From: JAQWQB01 sp047636995
GTDB lineage: Bacteria; Bacteroidota; Bacteroidia; Flavobacteriales_D; Sanyastnellaceae
Reading direction: 5' to 3'
Length of the DNA stretch: 64,000 bases
Assembly: GCA_047636995.1 (NCBI GenBank)
Contig: JBLIGQ010000002.1
Location: 57,772 to 121,771 of the forward strand
The notes under the pieces were generated by a model. It was not told the origin of the DNA. It ran no database searches and worked only from the letters and a program-made list of their open reading frames with translations. Position 1 is the stretch's first letter; each line of letters starts with the position of its first letter. Position numbers and translations under genes: made by a program. Below, piece by piece: positions 36,023-45,191 of this stretch.

Positions 36023-37054
36023 ATGAGGCAAAATTGGTGGAAAGTACTGTGCATTCTTCTTTTGGTTTACACCTTGGGCATGACCTTTTACATTCGGTTA
36101 AACCCGGGCATCATAGCCATTTCTGAAACAACAATCCAACCAGGCTATACTGAGCTTACGCTCGTTGGCTTTAACACGCATTTTGAACAAGCAAGAGAGT
36201 CGCTGCAAATTTTTGTGCGATCTGACTCCAATTTCATTTGTACTGATCTCATTGAAGTACTTGACAATGACAAAGTCATCTTTGGATTTATCGCCCCTTC
36301 CGAACTCCCAAGTCCGAGTATAGATATCTTTTGTAACAATGATAAAGATGGGACCCTGTTTTTAGGTAACGCTCTTTTTTGTGAAGGAGTAACGAAAGGT
36401 GACATTTTGGAAGACTGTGAAGTGGTTGTTGAAACAGATGCTCAAACGGGCTTCGGTTATCCCTTTCAGCCGCGAATTTTTGAAAGCATTCGAAACTTGA
36501 TGCTGCATGTACCAATGTGGTTTACCATGTTCATCATTCTCTTTATCAGTTTTGTTTCTTCAATTCGCTATTTGAGCAACCCTAAAAAAGAATGGGATTT
36601 GCGTGCCGAAACGAGCGTAAATGTAGGTTTAGTCTTCGCCTTCCTCGGACTCATTACAGGTTCAATCTGGGCACGTTTTGCATGGGGAGCATGGTGGGTC
36701 AATGATCCGCAATTGAATGGCGCTTTGGTCACAACTTTGATTTACATTGGATACATCGTTTTAAGGGCTGGCATTACTGATGACCAGAAGCAAGCACGCG
36801 TAGCTGCGGTATTTAACATCTTCGCTTACGTTATTTTATTCATCTTACTGATGATCCTTCCTCGCTTTTCTGAAGGTTTACACCCTGGAAAAGGCGGGAA
36901 CCCTGGTTTCAACACCTATGACTTGAACAGCAGCTTAAGGGCTGTTTTCTACCCAGCTGTATTAGGTTGGATCTTGCTAGGCTATTGGATTTACCACTTG
37001 CGCTTAAGGATGAACCGTCTGCGCAACAAATTGTATTATGATGAAGAACTTTAA
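36023..37054 (+). CDS. ccmC: CcmC/CcsA-family heme handling protein with extra N-terminal domain
   Basis: 343 residues. The family core starts near residue 150: IFESIRNLMLHVPMWFTMF supplies the first heme-ligand His162, and WGAWWVNDPQLNG (221-233) is the tryptophan-rich heme motif. A second His is expected at GLHPGKGG. Between the first helix (residues 8-25) and this core lie about 120 residues of soluble, probably periplasmic sequence (ISETTIQPGYTELTLVGFNT), which ordinary CcmC proteins of about 220-250 residues lack. CcmC loads heme onto CcmE. It is 15 bases after ccmB and overlaps ccmD by 17. Confidence 0.92.
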   Translation: MRQNWWKVLCILLLVYTLGMTFYIRLNPGIIAISETTIQPGYTELTLVGFNTHFEQARESLQIFVRSDSNFICTDLIEVLDNDKVIFGFIAPSELPSPSIDIFCNNDKDGTLFLGNALFCEGVTKGDILEDCEVVVETDAQTGFGYPFQPRIFESIRNLMLHVPMWFTMFIILFISFVSSIRYLSNPKKEWDLRAETSVNVGLVFAFLGLITGSIWARFAWGAWWVNDPQLNGALVTTLIYIGYIVLRAGITDDQKQARVAAVFNIFAYVILFILLMILPRFSEGLHPGKGGNPGFNTYDLNSSLRAVFYPAVLGWILLGYWIYHLRLRMNRLRNKLYYDEEL

Positions 37055-37271
37055 ATATCTCGTTTTTGCCTTTTTGATGCTTGTGACTGAAATAGCAAGC
37101 GCAGAACAATTGAGTGTGTTGGAGGAGACCTTTTTTGCTAGCGGAAAAATTTACGTGGTTGTAACGGTTTGCATGGTCATCTTAATTGGAATCTTCACCT
37201 ACCTCTTCCGAACAGAACGAAAGTTGAAAGAATTGGAAAAAGAAGTATACGCAAATAACAAAGAATCATGA
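37038..37271 (+). CDS. ccmD: CcmD-like small membrane protein
   Basis: 77 residues (or 76 from the second ATG of the ATGATG start). An N-terminal hydrophobic segment is followed by a transmembrane helix (IYVVVTVCMVILIGIFTYLF) and a charged tail (RTERKLKELEKEV), as in CcmD, which helps release CcmE from CcmC. Its place between ccmC and ccmE, overlapping both (17 and 4 bases), supports the call more than its sequence does. Confidence 0.8.
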   Translation: MMKNFKYLVFAFLMLVTEIASAEQLSVLEETFFASGKIYVVVTVCMVILIGIFTYLFRTERKLKELEKEVYANNKES

Positions 37272-37675
37272 ATAAAACGGGAATCGTTTTGATTGTGCTC
37301 ATTGCCATTGTTGTTGGAACATTCATTGCAACATTTACTGGGGCAAGCACTTCTGTTAGCTTTGACGAAGCCTTTGCCAATCCTGGTAAAGAATTTAAAA
37401 TATCGGGGACTTTAGACAAGACAAATCCTGTCATCTACAACCCTGAGCAAGATACTGAGCTCACTACTTTTCATATGATTGATGAGAACAATGTAACAAG
37501 AGAGGTGAAACTCAGAAAAGCGAAGCCAACTGGTCTTGAGCAATCAGAAAAGGTACATCTGTATGGACAATTTGAAAATGGTGAATTCTACGCCAACGAA
37601 ATGCTCATGAAATGTCCGTCGAAATACGACGAAAACAATCACTTGCTGGAAACAGCGGAAGCCTCAGTACGTTAA
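37268..37675 (+). CDS. ccmE: Cytochrome c maturation heme chaperone CcmE, CxxxY type
   Basis: 135 residues. One N-terminal membrane anchor (IVLIVLIAIVVGTFIATF) is followed by an OB-fold periplasmic domain (FKISGTLDKTNPVIY; VHLYGQFENGEFYANEML). The heme attachment site reads Cys116-Pro-Ser-Lys-Tyr120, so the His of the classical HxxxY motif is Cys here. CxxxY CcmE proteins are known from Desulfovibrio and archaea. The gene overlaps ccmD by 4 bases, and its stop shares one base with the ccmF start (TAATG). Confidence 0.95.
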   Translation: MNKTGIVLIVLIAIVVGTFIATFTGASTSVSFDEAFANPGKEFKISGTLDKTNPVIYNPEQDTELTTFHMIDENNVTREVKLRKAKPTGLEQSEKVHLYGQFENGEFYANEMLMKCPSKYDENNHLLETAEASVR

Positions 37676-40479
37676 TGGATATTGTTTACACGGGAGAATG
37701 GACATGGGTTGCACGATTAGGTCAGCTTTTGATAGCTACCGGATTTGCAGCTGCATTGTTAGCTGTTTTTGGTTACCTCAAGGGGTCACTTGGAGATGGA
37801 AATGAAGAGTGGAAACGTTTCGGACGGAAGGCCTATTGGGTCCATATCGTCTCGTTCTTTTCAGTGATTGTTTTAATTTATATTCTAATTTTCAACCACC
37901 GTTATGAATTCCAGTATGTATGGAAATACATGAACAACGGTATGCCTACCTCCTTGCAGTTCGCGAGTTTCTGGGGAGGACAAGAAGGTGGGTTCTTACT
38001 TTGGATGTTCTGGCATTTAGTGCTTTCTATTTTCATCATTCGAAAGAAAGGTGTTTGGGAAGGACCGGTAATGACCTTTTTCGCCGCAGTTCAAGCTTCC
38101 CTTGCATGCATGCTTTTAGGTGTTTATTTTGGTGACTACCAGTTTGGACTTGATCCGTTCCTACTGACAAGAGAGGCCCCTAGTAACCTCGGGTTGCCTT
38201 GGACAAAACTCGCTGACTATTTAACGCGGGTGCCCATGTTCGAGGACGGACAAGGACTGAATCCATTGCTCCAGAATTACTGGATGGTGATTCACCCTCC
38301 TACCCTTTTCTTGGGATTCGCATCAACAGTAGTTCCTTTTGCTTTCGCCTTGGCAGGGTTGTGGAAGAAAAAATACATTGAGTGGATGCGTCCTGCCACG
38401 CCTTGGGCATTCTTTGGTGTAATGATTCTTGGAACAGGAATTCTTATGGGAGGCGCATGGGCTTATGAAGCACTTAGTTTTGGTGGTTTCTGGGCTTGGG
38501 ATCCTGTGGAGAATTCTTCACTCGTGCCTTGGATATTGCTTGTGGGCGGAGCTCACTTACTCATGGTCAACAGAACAAAAGTCACCAGTGTATTCTCTGC
38601 GCTTTTCTTAATTATTGGAGCGCACTTGCTTATTGTCTACAGTACCTTCTTAACGAAAAGTGGAATACTCGGAGATACATCGGTTCACTCTTTTGTAGAT
38701 AGTGGAATCTTGCCACAACTGCTTGTATATCTATTGGCTTTTGCTGGCCTAGCTACCATCATGATGATTCGCTCAACAAAAGAACGTTGGATGTACATCG
38801 GGGTCTTTGCTGTTCTCTTTTTTGTAGGCTACTTCGGACAGGCAGTAATACCTACCATTATCTATGTTGCCCTATTGGGATTCTTACTCATCAAGGCATA
38901 CCGAAAAGACATTCCGAAACCAAAAGTGGAAGAAGAATTGTGGTCCCGTGAATTTTGGATTTTCATTGGCAGCATGGTTCTCCTTGCAGCGGCCATACAC
39001 ATTAGCTTCCAAACGTCATTGAACGTCTTCAATAAACTGCTTGAACCATTCGAGGGCGTATTTACTTCGCTTTATGAATCAACAGAATGGCCAATGGCGA
39101 AGTCATTGGCTGACCATTCTTTCGCGCCGAATACAGATTACAAACAAAGCTATCACATCGTTCAAGTGCCTTTGGCTTTCTTGTTCATCATGCTCATTGG
39201 ATTTGTTCAATGGCTGAAGTACAAGAAAACCGACATGAAGAAATTTGTCAAGAAGATTTCTAGATCACTTATAATTGCCACTGTTCTGATGTCAGTACTT
39301 TTACTTTTTGCTGAATTCAAGACGAGTGATTTCCCTGTGGCAGCATTGGTCTTTGCTTGCATCTTTGCTTTCACATCCAATTTTGACTACCTCATTTCAA
39401 TTGCAAAAGGAAAATGGGACAAATCTGGTGCGAGTATAGCTCACATCGGTTTTTCACTACTAATTCTTGGCGCGGTAATCTCTACTTCGCAAAGCGAAAT
39501 CATTTCTCAAAATCAGATTGGGAACATTCAAGACTTGAATACAGATCTGAATAATAGAGAAGATATGCTCTTGATGCAGAATGACACCTTACAAATGGGA
39601 GATTATTTCATCTCTTATACAGATAGGCATGTTGATGGGATCCACCATAAGTTTACAGTCCAATACTTCGAAAACATTCCTCGTGCATACAAAAAGGACG
39701 AGATTGTTTATTACGGAGGAATGGTCTTTGAGGCAAAGGATGACCACGTAGCGAGCAGGAACTTCTTGGAGCAAATGGCAGACAATTGGCGAAGAATTGA
39801 CTTTCCAAATGAACGACATGCAAAAGAGGCCATTCGCTGGTCAAGCGGAACAAAAGGAGATTCATTGTTCACACTAGAGCCAAGAATTCAGCTCAACGAA
39901 CAAATGGGAAATGCCCCAGAACCAGACACACGCCACATGCTCCACAAAGATGTTTACACACACCTCAAGTGGGCGCGTTTAAGTGAGCCAGAGACTGATG
40001 AAGAAGGCTTCTTAGAAGGCCGTGCGCATGATGTACATGTTGGTGACAGCATGATTGTAAGCAACATCTTGGTGACCTTTGATGACATTGTTGCTTTGCC
40101 TGATAGTGAAAAAGCATTAAATAACATTTTCATTGATGACATTGCGCTTCAAGTGCGCATGACACTCAAAGAAAAGGGCGAAGAAAAAATCATTAATCCA
40201 TTGTGGATTGTGCGTGACTCTCAGATCATACCTGATATGGTTGATGTTGATGATTGGGGCATGCGTGTGCTGATTAACCGTTTCGACCCTACTACGCAAA
40301 CAATCAATCTCACCATTTGGGAGCACGAGTCTATTCGTAGAGATTTCATTGTAATGCAGGCTGTGGTATTCCCTCAAATCAATGTCCTCTGGATAGGATG
40401 TTTGATTATGATTCTAGGAACTACTTTGGCAGTGCGCCACCGAATTCGTTTGGCAAAACAATCGAAAAAGGAAGAATGA
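37675..40479 (+). CDS. ccmF: Cytochrome c maturation heme lyase subunit CcmF
   Basis: 934 residues from the ATG at 37675 (MDIVYTGEWTWVARLGQLL), chosen because it overlaps the ccmE stop as TAATG; an in-frame ATG at 37612 lies inside ccmE. The CcmF landmarks are in order: ASFWGGQEGGFLLWMFWH, NYWMVIHPPTLFLGFAS with a heme-ligand His, GGFWAWDPVENSSLVPW (the WWD motif) and TSVHSFVDSG. The C-terminal part is a large periplasmic domain of about 250 residues before a last helix. It attaches heme to apocytochrome c with CcmH; no ccmG or ccmH is seen here. Confidence 0.97.
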   Translation: MDIVYTGEWTWVARLGQLLIATGFAAALLAVFGYLKGSLGDGNEEWKRFGRKAYWVHIVSFFSVIVLIYILIFNHRYEFQYVWKYMNNGMPTSLQFASFWGGQEGGFLLWMFWHLVLSIFIIRKKGVWEGPVMTFFAAVQASLACMLLGVYFGDYQFGLDPFLLTREAPSNLGLPWTKLADYLTRVPMFEDGQGLNPLLQNYWMVIHPPTLFLGFASTVVPFAFALAGLWKKKYIEWMRPATPWAFFGVMILGTGILMGGAWAYEALSFGGFWAWDPVENSSLVPWILLVGGAHLLMVNRTKVTSVFSALFLIIGAHLLIVYSTFLTKSGILGDTSVHSFVDSGILPQLLVYLLAFAGLATIMMIRSTKERWMYIGVFAVLFFVGYFGQAVIPTIIYVALLGFLLIKAYRKDIPKPKVEEELWSREFWIFIGSMVLLAAAIHISFQTSLNVFNKLLEPFEGVFTSLYESTEWPMAKSLADHSFAPNTDYKQSYHIVQVPLAFLFIMLIGFVQWLKYKKTDMKKFVKKISRSLIIATVLMSVLLLFAEFKTSDFPVAALVFACIFAFTSNFDYLISIAKGKWDKSGASIAHIGFSLLILGAVISTSQSEIISQNQIGNIQDLNTDLNNREDMLLMQNDTLQMGDYFISYTDRHVDGIHHKFTVQYFENIPRAYKKDEIVYYGGMVFEAKDDHVASRNFLEQMADNWRRIDFPNERHAKEAIRWSSGTKGDSLFTLEPRIQLNEQMGNAPEPDTRHMLHKDVYTHLKWARLSEPETDEEGFLEGRAHDVHVGDSMIVSNILVTFDDIVALPDSEKALNNIFIDDIALQVRMTLKEKGEEKIINPLWIVRDSQIIPDMVDVDDWGMRVLINRFDPTTQTINLTIWEHESIRRDFIVMQAVVFPQINVLWIGCLIMILGTTLAVRHRIRLAKQSKKEE

Positions 40480-41240
40480 GTGCACCTCATTCCATAGATA
40501 TTATTGGAAGCGGAAATGTGGCCACGCAACTCGCAATGGCATTGCATAGCCAAGGCGTTGTGATTGAACATATTTATGTACGAAACATCGAACGGGCTGC
40601 TTTGCTAGCTAAAACAGTGAATGCAGATACGGGAACGCTTGACGCAGTTGCTGAATTTGGTCCGCTGATGATTTTAGCGGTAAGTGATGACGCCATACAG
40701 ACAGTGTCTCTTCAGTTACCCAAAACGCGGAAAACAGCCCATACCAGCGGAGCCGTTCCCCTAAATGATTTGATGCAAGAGAAAAGGGCCGTTTTCTATC
40801 CACTGCAGTCTTTTAGTAAAACGAAAAAAGCAGATTGGTCCAAACTACCGATCCTTATAGAAAGCAATGATCTTGGATTCGGAAAAGAACTCGAGCAACT
40901 AGGAAAACTTCTAACAAATAATGTACAGCAGCTGAATTCAGAGCAACGCAAGAAGCTTCATGTAGCAGCTGTAATGGTAAACAATTTCAGTAACCACTTG
41001 TACTTCTTGGCAGGCGAATTACTAAAAAGCAGCAATCTACAGCTAGATTTACTTAAGCCACTGATTGAAGAAACGGCTGGTAAACTGGAAAGCATGTCTG
41101 CCTATGCCGCTCAAACTGGACCGGCCAAACGAAAAGACATTCATACCATTAATGAACATTTAAACCTGTTGAGTGTGTATCCGGAAATGCAAGAAATTTA
41201 CGCGCAGCTCACAGAAAGTATTTTGAAGCATCATGACTAA
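40476..41240 (+). CDS. Rossmann-fold DUF2520 protein
   Basis: 254 residues from the ATG at 40476, which overlaps the ccmF stop (ATGA); the frame is open further upstream, inside ccmF. The N-terminal nucleotide-binding motif IDIIGSGNVATQLAMAL resembles pyrroline-5-carboxylate reductase, HTSGAVPL and VFYPLQSFSK are typical of this family, and the C-terminal half is the helical DUF2520 domain (VAAVMVNNFSNHLYFLA). The substrate is unknown. It overlaps the next gene by 8 bases. Confidence 0.92.
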   Translation: MSAPHSIDIIGSGNVATQLAMALHSQGVVIEHIYVRNIERAALLAKTVNADTGTLDAVAEFGPLMILAVSDDAIQTVSLQLPKTRKTAHTSGAVPLNDLMQEKRAVFYPLQSFSKTKKADWSKLPILIESNDLGFGKELEQLGKLLTNNVQQLNSEQRKKLHVAAVMVNNFSNHLYFLAGELLKSSNLQLDLLKPLIEETAGKLESMSAYAAQTGPAKRKDIHTINEHLNLLSVYPEMQEIYAQLTESILKHHD

Positions 41241-41757
41241 GAACTACAAGACTACCTTGAAGGAAATCAAAACCTTCGTTTTCGATATTGACGGAGTATT
41301 CACTGACGGTGTTGTTATCATTGACAGCAATGGAGAACAACTTCGAACTGCAAATGTAAAAGACGGCTATGCTGTTCAATTGGCTGTTAAAAAGGGTTTC
41401 AATGTAGCCATTATTTCAGGTGGGACGAATGAAGCTGTTCTAAGAAGATTTGCCGGATTGGGAGTAACAGATGTATTTTTAGGCAGCAGTGACAAAGTAG
41501 CTGTTCTGGAAAAGTACCTTCAACAAAAGGGCATTGAAATGAGCAAGGTACTGTACATGGGAGATGACATACCTGACTTCAAAGTCATGAAGATGGTTGG
41601 TCTTCCTGTTTGTCCCAATGATGCTGCACCAGAGATTCGAGAGATTTCGAGTTACATTTCGATCCATGGTGGTGGAAAAGGATGCGTTCGAGATGTACTT
41701 GAGCAGGCCATGAAAGTACAAGGCCTCTGGTTTGATGACGATTCACACCACTGGTAG
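41233..41757 (+). CDS. kdsC: HAD-family KdsC-like phosphatase (3-deoxy-D-manno-octulosonate 8-phosphate phosphatase)
   Basis: 174 residues, a cap-less C0 HAD hydrolase. Motif I FDIDGVFTDGVV holds the nucleophile Asp and acid/base Asp, motif II is IISGG, the Lys is in GSSDKVAVL, and motif IV is MGDDIPDFKVM. This set matches KdsC, which dephosphorylates KDO-8-phosphate for lipopolysaccharide core synthesis. The exact substrate is inferred from family. It overlaps the DUF2520 gene and closes the ccm operon; it ends one base before a convergent gene. Confidence 0.9.
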   Translation: MTKNYKTTLKEIKTFVFDIDGVFTDGVVIIDSNGEQLRTANVKDGYAVQLAVKKGFNVAIISGGTNEAVLRRFAGLGVTDVFLGSSDKVAVLEKYLQQKGIEMSKVLYMGDDIPDFKVMKMVGLPVCPNDAAPEIREISSYISIHGGGKGCVRDVLEQAMKVQGLWFDDDSHHW

Positions 41758-41758
41758 G

Positions 41759-43141
41759 CTAGAAATAAGCAGGCAACGCTTCTTCTAAGTTTTTTCTTTT
41801 TCTATCTACGTCTACTCCCATGGCATGGTCTGGAGCCAATATTTCTGCGGCATAATAGCACTTCCAGCCCAATTGAAAATCATGCCGCGAACAGAATATG
41901 TTGCCCAAATCTAGGTAGACCCCTGCAATGGTTGGATTATCAAGCAAGGCCAATTCAAAATAGTTCAACGCCCTGTTTTTATCAGAAGGTTGAATGTGGT
42001 TTGCAGAGAAAATGTACATCACATAAGCGTACTCCCCTCCTTTCCCAATCAATTCATTCAAGGTTGCTATGTTCTTCTCTGCCGTTTCTTTGGAATTCGG
42101 CGAAGCCAACGCGCCCAAAAACAGTCCTATTTCTTGGTCCTCTCCCGCCAACGAAACCACTTCTGCTATCTGCGCTGACGGTTGAATCCCTGTGGAGAGC
42201 AAATAATCAAAAAGAGACAATAGCGCACTGAGGTTTTCACCTTCCGCTTTCAAACGTGTGTATGCGGCATTCATCTCATTGGAGTCCACTACCTGAACTT
42301 CATTGGCAAGAAGTTGTGCATGCAGTTGATTGAGCTTTTGGTGCCATTTGCCTCCACTCATTGCTGGTTTGCAGGTCAATTCATTTAAAACGGGAAGTGC
42401 TTTCGCACGCTCTTTTTGATTGGAATTAAGGCGCAATGTTTTGGTGGTCACTTGCTCAATAGTGGCAAAAGTATACTCCAAGTAGTGGGGACATTTGCCT
42501 GATTCTGAAATCACTTTCGCAATGTAAGGATGCACTTCGTGTTGATAAATAAAGTACTTAAAGAGCAGGTCTGACGCTACACCAACGCCCTTCTTCCCTT
42601 TTTTTCCAGGAATGTATTTCGTTACAACTTGATTGCCAGAAGACCATATCAGGGTGTCGCCTTTCTCTTCCAGTATCAGCGACTTCTGAGCTACAGCATC
42701 ATTGAATGTGTGTCTAAAAAGGATTTCTTCATTGAGTTGGGAATTGAAAAAACTGGTTCCTAGGCTTACACTTTGAAGCATCCCATTTAGAAACTGTCTG
42801 TTTGCAGACTCTGCCAATCTATAATCAACAACGTGATGCAATTCTGTTACGCTCATGAGGCAGCCTTCTTTGTCTGTCTTAAAAGTTTTTTTCTGAACGA
42901 AATCAAACCATGTTGCTTCACCTAACACCAGTTCTCCGAAAGCATTTTCCTGGAAACTCACCTCAATTTGCCCATCAACAAAGGCATTTTTCGCTGGAAC
43001 ACCGTCTGGAAGGTCTAGTTCAAGGGTCCATCCCTCTTCTACCATTTGAACGTAAGTTGCTGTCTCATAGACGGCTATTTGTGCCGAAGACCCACAGGGA
43101 GTAAATACAAAGCCTGTTGCAAAAAGAAGTAGAAATCGCAT
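41759..43141 (-). CDS. Exported protein of unknown function with C-terminal TPR-like helices
   Basis: 460 residues from the ATG at 43141, which opens the signal peptide MRFLLLFATGFVFTPCGSSA; an in-frame ATG lies 13 codons upstream. The N-terminal half looks beta-rich (WTLELDLPDGVPAKNAFVDG). The C-terminal third is helical, with TPR-like spacing (RALNYFELALLDNPTIAGV; LGNIFCSRHDFQLGWKCYYA). The family is not recognised. Probably periplasmic or surface-associated. It is divergent from yidC. Confidence 0.72.
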   Translation of the reverse strand: MRFLLLFATGFVFTPCGSSAQIAVYETATYVQMVEEGWTLELDLPDGVPAKNAFVDGQIEVSFQENAFGELVLGEATWFDFVQKKTFKTDKEGCLMSVTELHHVVDYRLAESANRQFLNGMLQSVSLGTSFFNSQLNEEILFRHTFNDAVAQKSLILEEKGDTLIWSSGNQVVTKYIPGKKGKKGVGVASDLLFKYFIYQHEVHPYIAKVISESGKCPHYLEYTFATIEQVTTKTLRLNSNQKERAKALPVLNELTCKPAMSGGKWHQKLNQLHAQLLANEVQVVDSNEMNAAYTRLKAEGENLSALLSLFDYLLSTGIQPSAQIAEVVSLAGEDQEIGLFLGALASPNSKETAEKNIATLNELIGKGGEYAYVMYIFSANHIQPSDKNRALNYFELALLDNPTIAGVYLDLGNIFCSRHDFQLGWKCYYAAEILAPDHAMGVDVDRKRKNLEEALPAYF

Positions 43142-43287
43142 TTTAAGTATGATTTGGACAAACAAGTTACACATTTGCATAGCCGTTCACTCGCATCTGA
43201 AGATCGTATATCCCAAGTTATTCACCTTCAGCCATATTCTTGTGGGGAATTACCCCGATTGAATATATATATATTGATTAAGAACAA

Positions 43288-43295
43288 TACCTTTG
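43288..43295 (+). promoter_or_regulatory. TAnnTTTG box upstream of yidC, next to a C8 tract
   Basis: TACCTTTG matches the Bacteroidetes -7 consensus exactly and lies 31 bases before the yidC ATG. It is followed at once by eight C residues (43296-43303). No TTTG is found at the -33 distance; an (AT)n tract sits there instead. Confidence 0.45.
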
Positions 43296-43318
43296 CCCCC
43301 CCCGCACGAAAAAAAGAA

Positions 43319-45190
43319 ATGGATCGTAATACAATCACCGGACTATTGTTGATGTTTTTGCTGGTACTAGGATACAACTGGTACACAGCAGAAGAGCCTC
43401 AACCTGAACAAACATCTTCAGCTACAATTCAAACTGACTCAGTTGCTCAAAAAGAGGGCACGACTCAGGCTGAAATTGTGCAAGCAACAGAAGAGCCTGA
43501 CGAACAAATGTTAGCAAGACAGAACGCTGAGAGAAGCTCCAGATATGGAGTTTTTGCTGGTGCTGTTGGAGCGAATGAAGAGCTCTACACCCTTGAAAAC
43601 ACTCGAGTTAAGGTTGAAATCTCTTCGAAAGGAGGTCTATTCAATAGCGCAACGCTTGTTGACGGATTCAAAGCCTATTGGGATTCAACGGATGTCAAGC
43701 TTTGGGATCCGGCAAAAACAGAATTTATTCTTTGGGCTGAATATCCGGGCAAAGGAAAGATGAACTTGTCTGAGCTTTCATTCAAAAAAATAGCAGAGCA
43801 GCGCACCTCCAATGGCCAGCAATTGACCATGCGTCTAGAAACGAATGATCCGAAGAAGTACATTGAATATGTTTATTCTTTGCCTGATGATTCCTACTTG
43901 GTAGAGGTGAACTTGAACATTGTTGGCTTGGATCAAACGGTTGATATCTCAACTGCCAGACTTGATTGGAATGCGGCAAGTCACCACATTGAAAAAGGCA
44001 TTCAATGGGAACGTCAGCACAGTTCTATTTACTTCCGTGAAATGGATCAGGGACGAGATTACCTTGGAGACGGAAGAGACGATGAAGAAACATTAGAGGA
44101 CCCACTCAATTGGCTAAGCTTCAAGCAAAACTTCTTTTCAGCAGCCATTATCAGTAGAGACGGATTTGGCCCGAATGCCTTCTTGCACTCTACCCCTCCC
44201 AAGGATGATAGAGACACAACTGTAAACATGTTTTACGAAGCTCGACTTCCATTAGCGATGGAGTCTTCTTCAAATGCCTCTAAAAAACTTGAATTCTACT
44301 TTGGCCCGAATGACCTTGACCAGCTGAATAAGCTTGATGTTGATGAATTTGGTAAAATCATCGATTACGGTTGGTGGATCTTTGGATGGGTAAACCGTTG
44401 GATGGTCCGTCCAGTGTTCGATTGGCTTCTGGGCTTCATCGGTAACATTGGAATTGCCATTGTAGTGATGACCTTGCTCATCAAGCTGCTCCTTTCACCT
44501 ATCACGTGGAAAAACTTCATGTCTTCTGCGAAGATGCGGGTTCTGAGACCAGAGATGGATGAACTGACCGAGAAGTTTAAAGATGATGCTTCTGGTAAAC
44601 AGACTGCCACGATGGCATTGTACAGGCAAACAGGTGTAAATCCCTTTGCGGGATGTTTACCCATGCTTTTACAGATGCCGATTTTGTACGCCATGTTTCG
44701 CTTCTTCCCCGCCAACATAGATATGCGTGGAAAAAGTTTTCTGTGGGCAGATGATCTTGGAGCATATGATGCGATCATTACTTGGTCTCAAGAAATCCCG
44801 ATTATTAGTTCCTTCTACGGAAATCACGTCAGTGGATTTGCGGTAATGATGGCTGTAAGTACTTTCTTCTACTCTAGAATGAGTTCCGCAAACATGCCAA
44901 ATACACAGCAACCGGGAATGCCAAATATGAAGGTGATCATGAACTTGTTCCCGATCATTACCTTAGTATTTTTCAACAGATTTGCAGCTGGCTTAAACTT
45001 CTATTATTTCTGTGCGAACGTTATTTCTATCGTTCAAATGATTGTGATCAAACGTTACTTCATTGATGAAGATAAGATCCGTGCGAAAATTGACAGCAAC
45101 AAGGCTACGCCGAAGAAGAAATCCTCATTTCAAGAACGGTTAGAAGAGATGCAGAAGGTTCAGCAACTACAGAAAAAAGGAAAAAAATAA
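43319..45190 (+). CDS. yidC: Membrane protein insertase YidC
   Basis: 623 residues from the ATG at 43319 (MDRNTITGLLLMFLLVLGYN), which starts with the first transmembrane helix; the frame is open 55 codons further upstream in non-coding sequence. A large periplasmic domain (residues about 80-350) precedes the conserved five-helix core: WINWGWW-like IIDYGWWIFGWVNRW, IVVMTLLIKLLLSPITWK with the positively charged groove Arg nearby, and GVNPFAGCLPMLLQMPI. The C-terminal tail is Lys-rich. It inserts and folds inner-membrane proteins with or without SecYEG. Confidence 0.97.
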   Translation: MDRNTITGLLLMFLLVLGYNWYTAEEPQPEQTSSATIQTDSVAQKEGTTQAEIVQATEEPDEQMLARQNAERSSRYGVFAGAVGANEELYTLENTRVKVEISSKGGLFNSATLVDGFKAYWDSTDVKLWDPAKTEFILWAEYPGKGKMNLSELSFKKIAEQRTSNGQQLTMRLETNDPKKYIEYVYSLPDDSYLVEVNLNIVGLDQTVDISTARLDWNAASHHIEKGIQWERQHSSIYFREMDQGRDYLGDGRDDEETLEDPLNWLSFKQNFFSAAIISRDGFGPNAFLHSTPPKDDRDTTVNMFYEARLPLAMESSSNASKKLEFYFGPNDLDQLNKLDVDEFGKIIDYGWWIFGWVNRWMVRPVFDWLLGFIGNIGIAIVVMTLLIKLLLSPITWKNFMSSAKMRVLRPEMDELTEKFKDDASGKQTATMALYRQTGVNPFAGCLPMLLQMPILYAMFRFFPANIDMRGKSFLWADDLGAYDAIITWSQEIPIISSFYGNHVSGFAVMMAVSTFFYSRMSSANMPNTQQPGMPNMKVIMNLFPIITLVFFNRFAAGLNFYYFCANVISIVQMIVIKRYFIDEDKIRAKIDSNKATPKKKSSFQERLEEMQKVQQLQKKGKK

Positions 45191-45191
45191 C

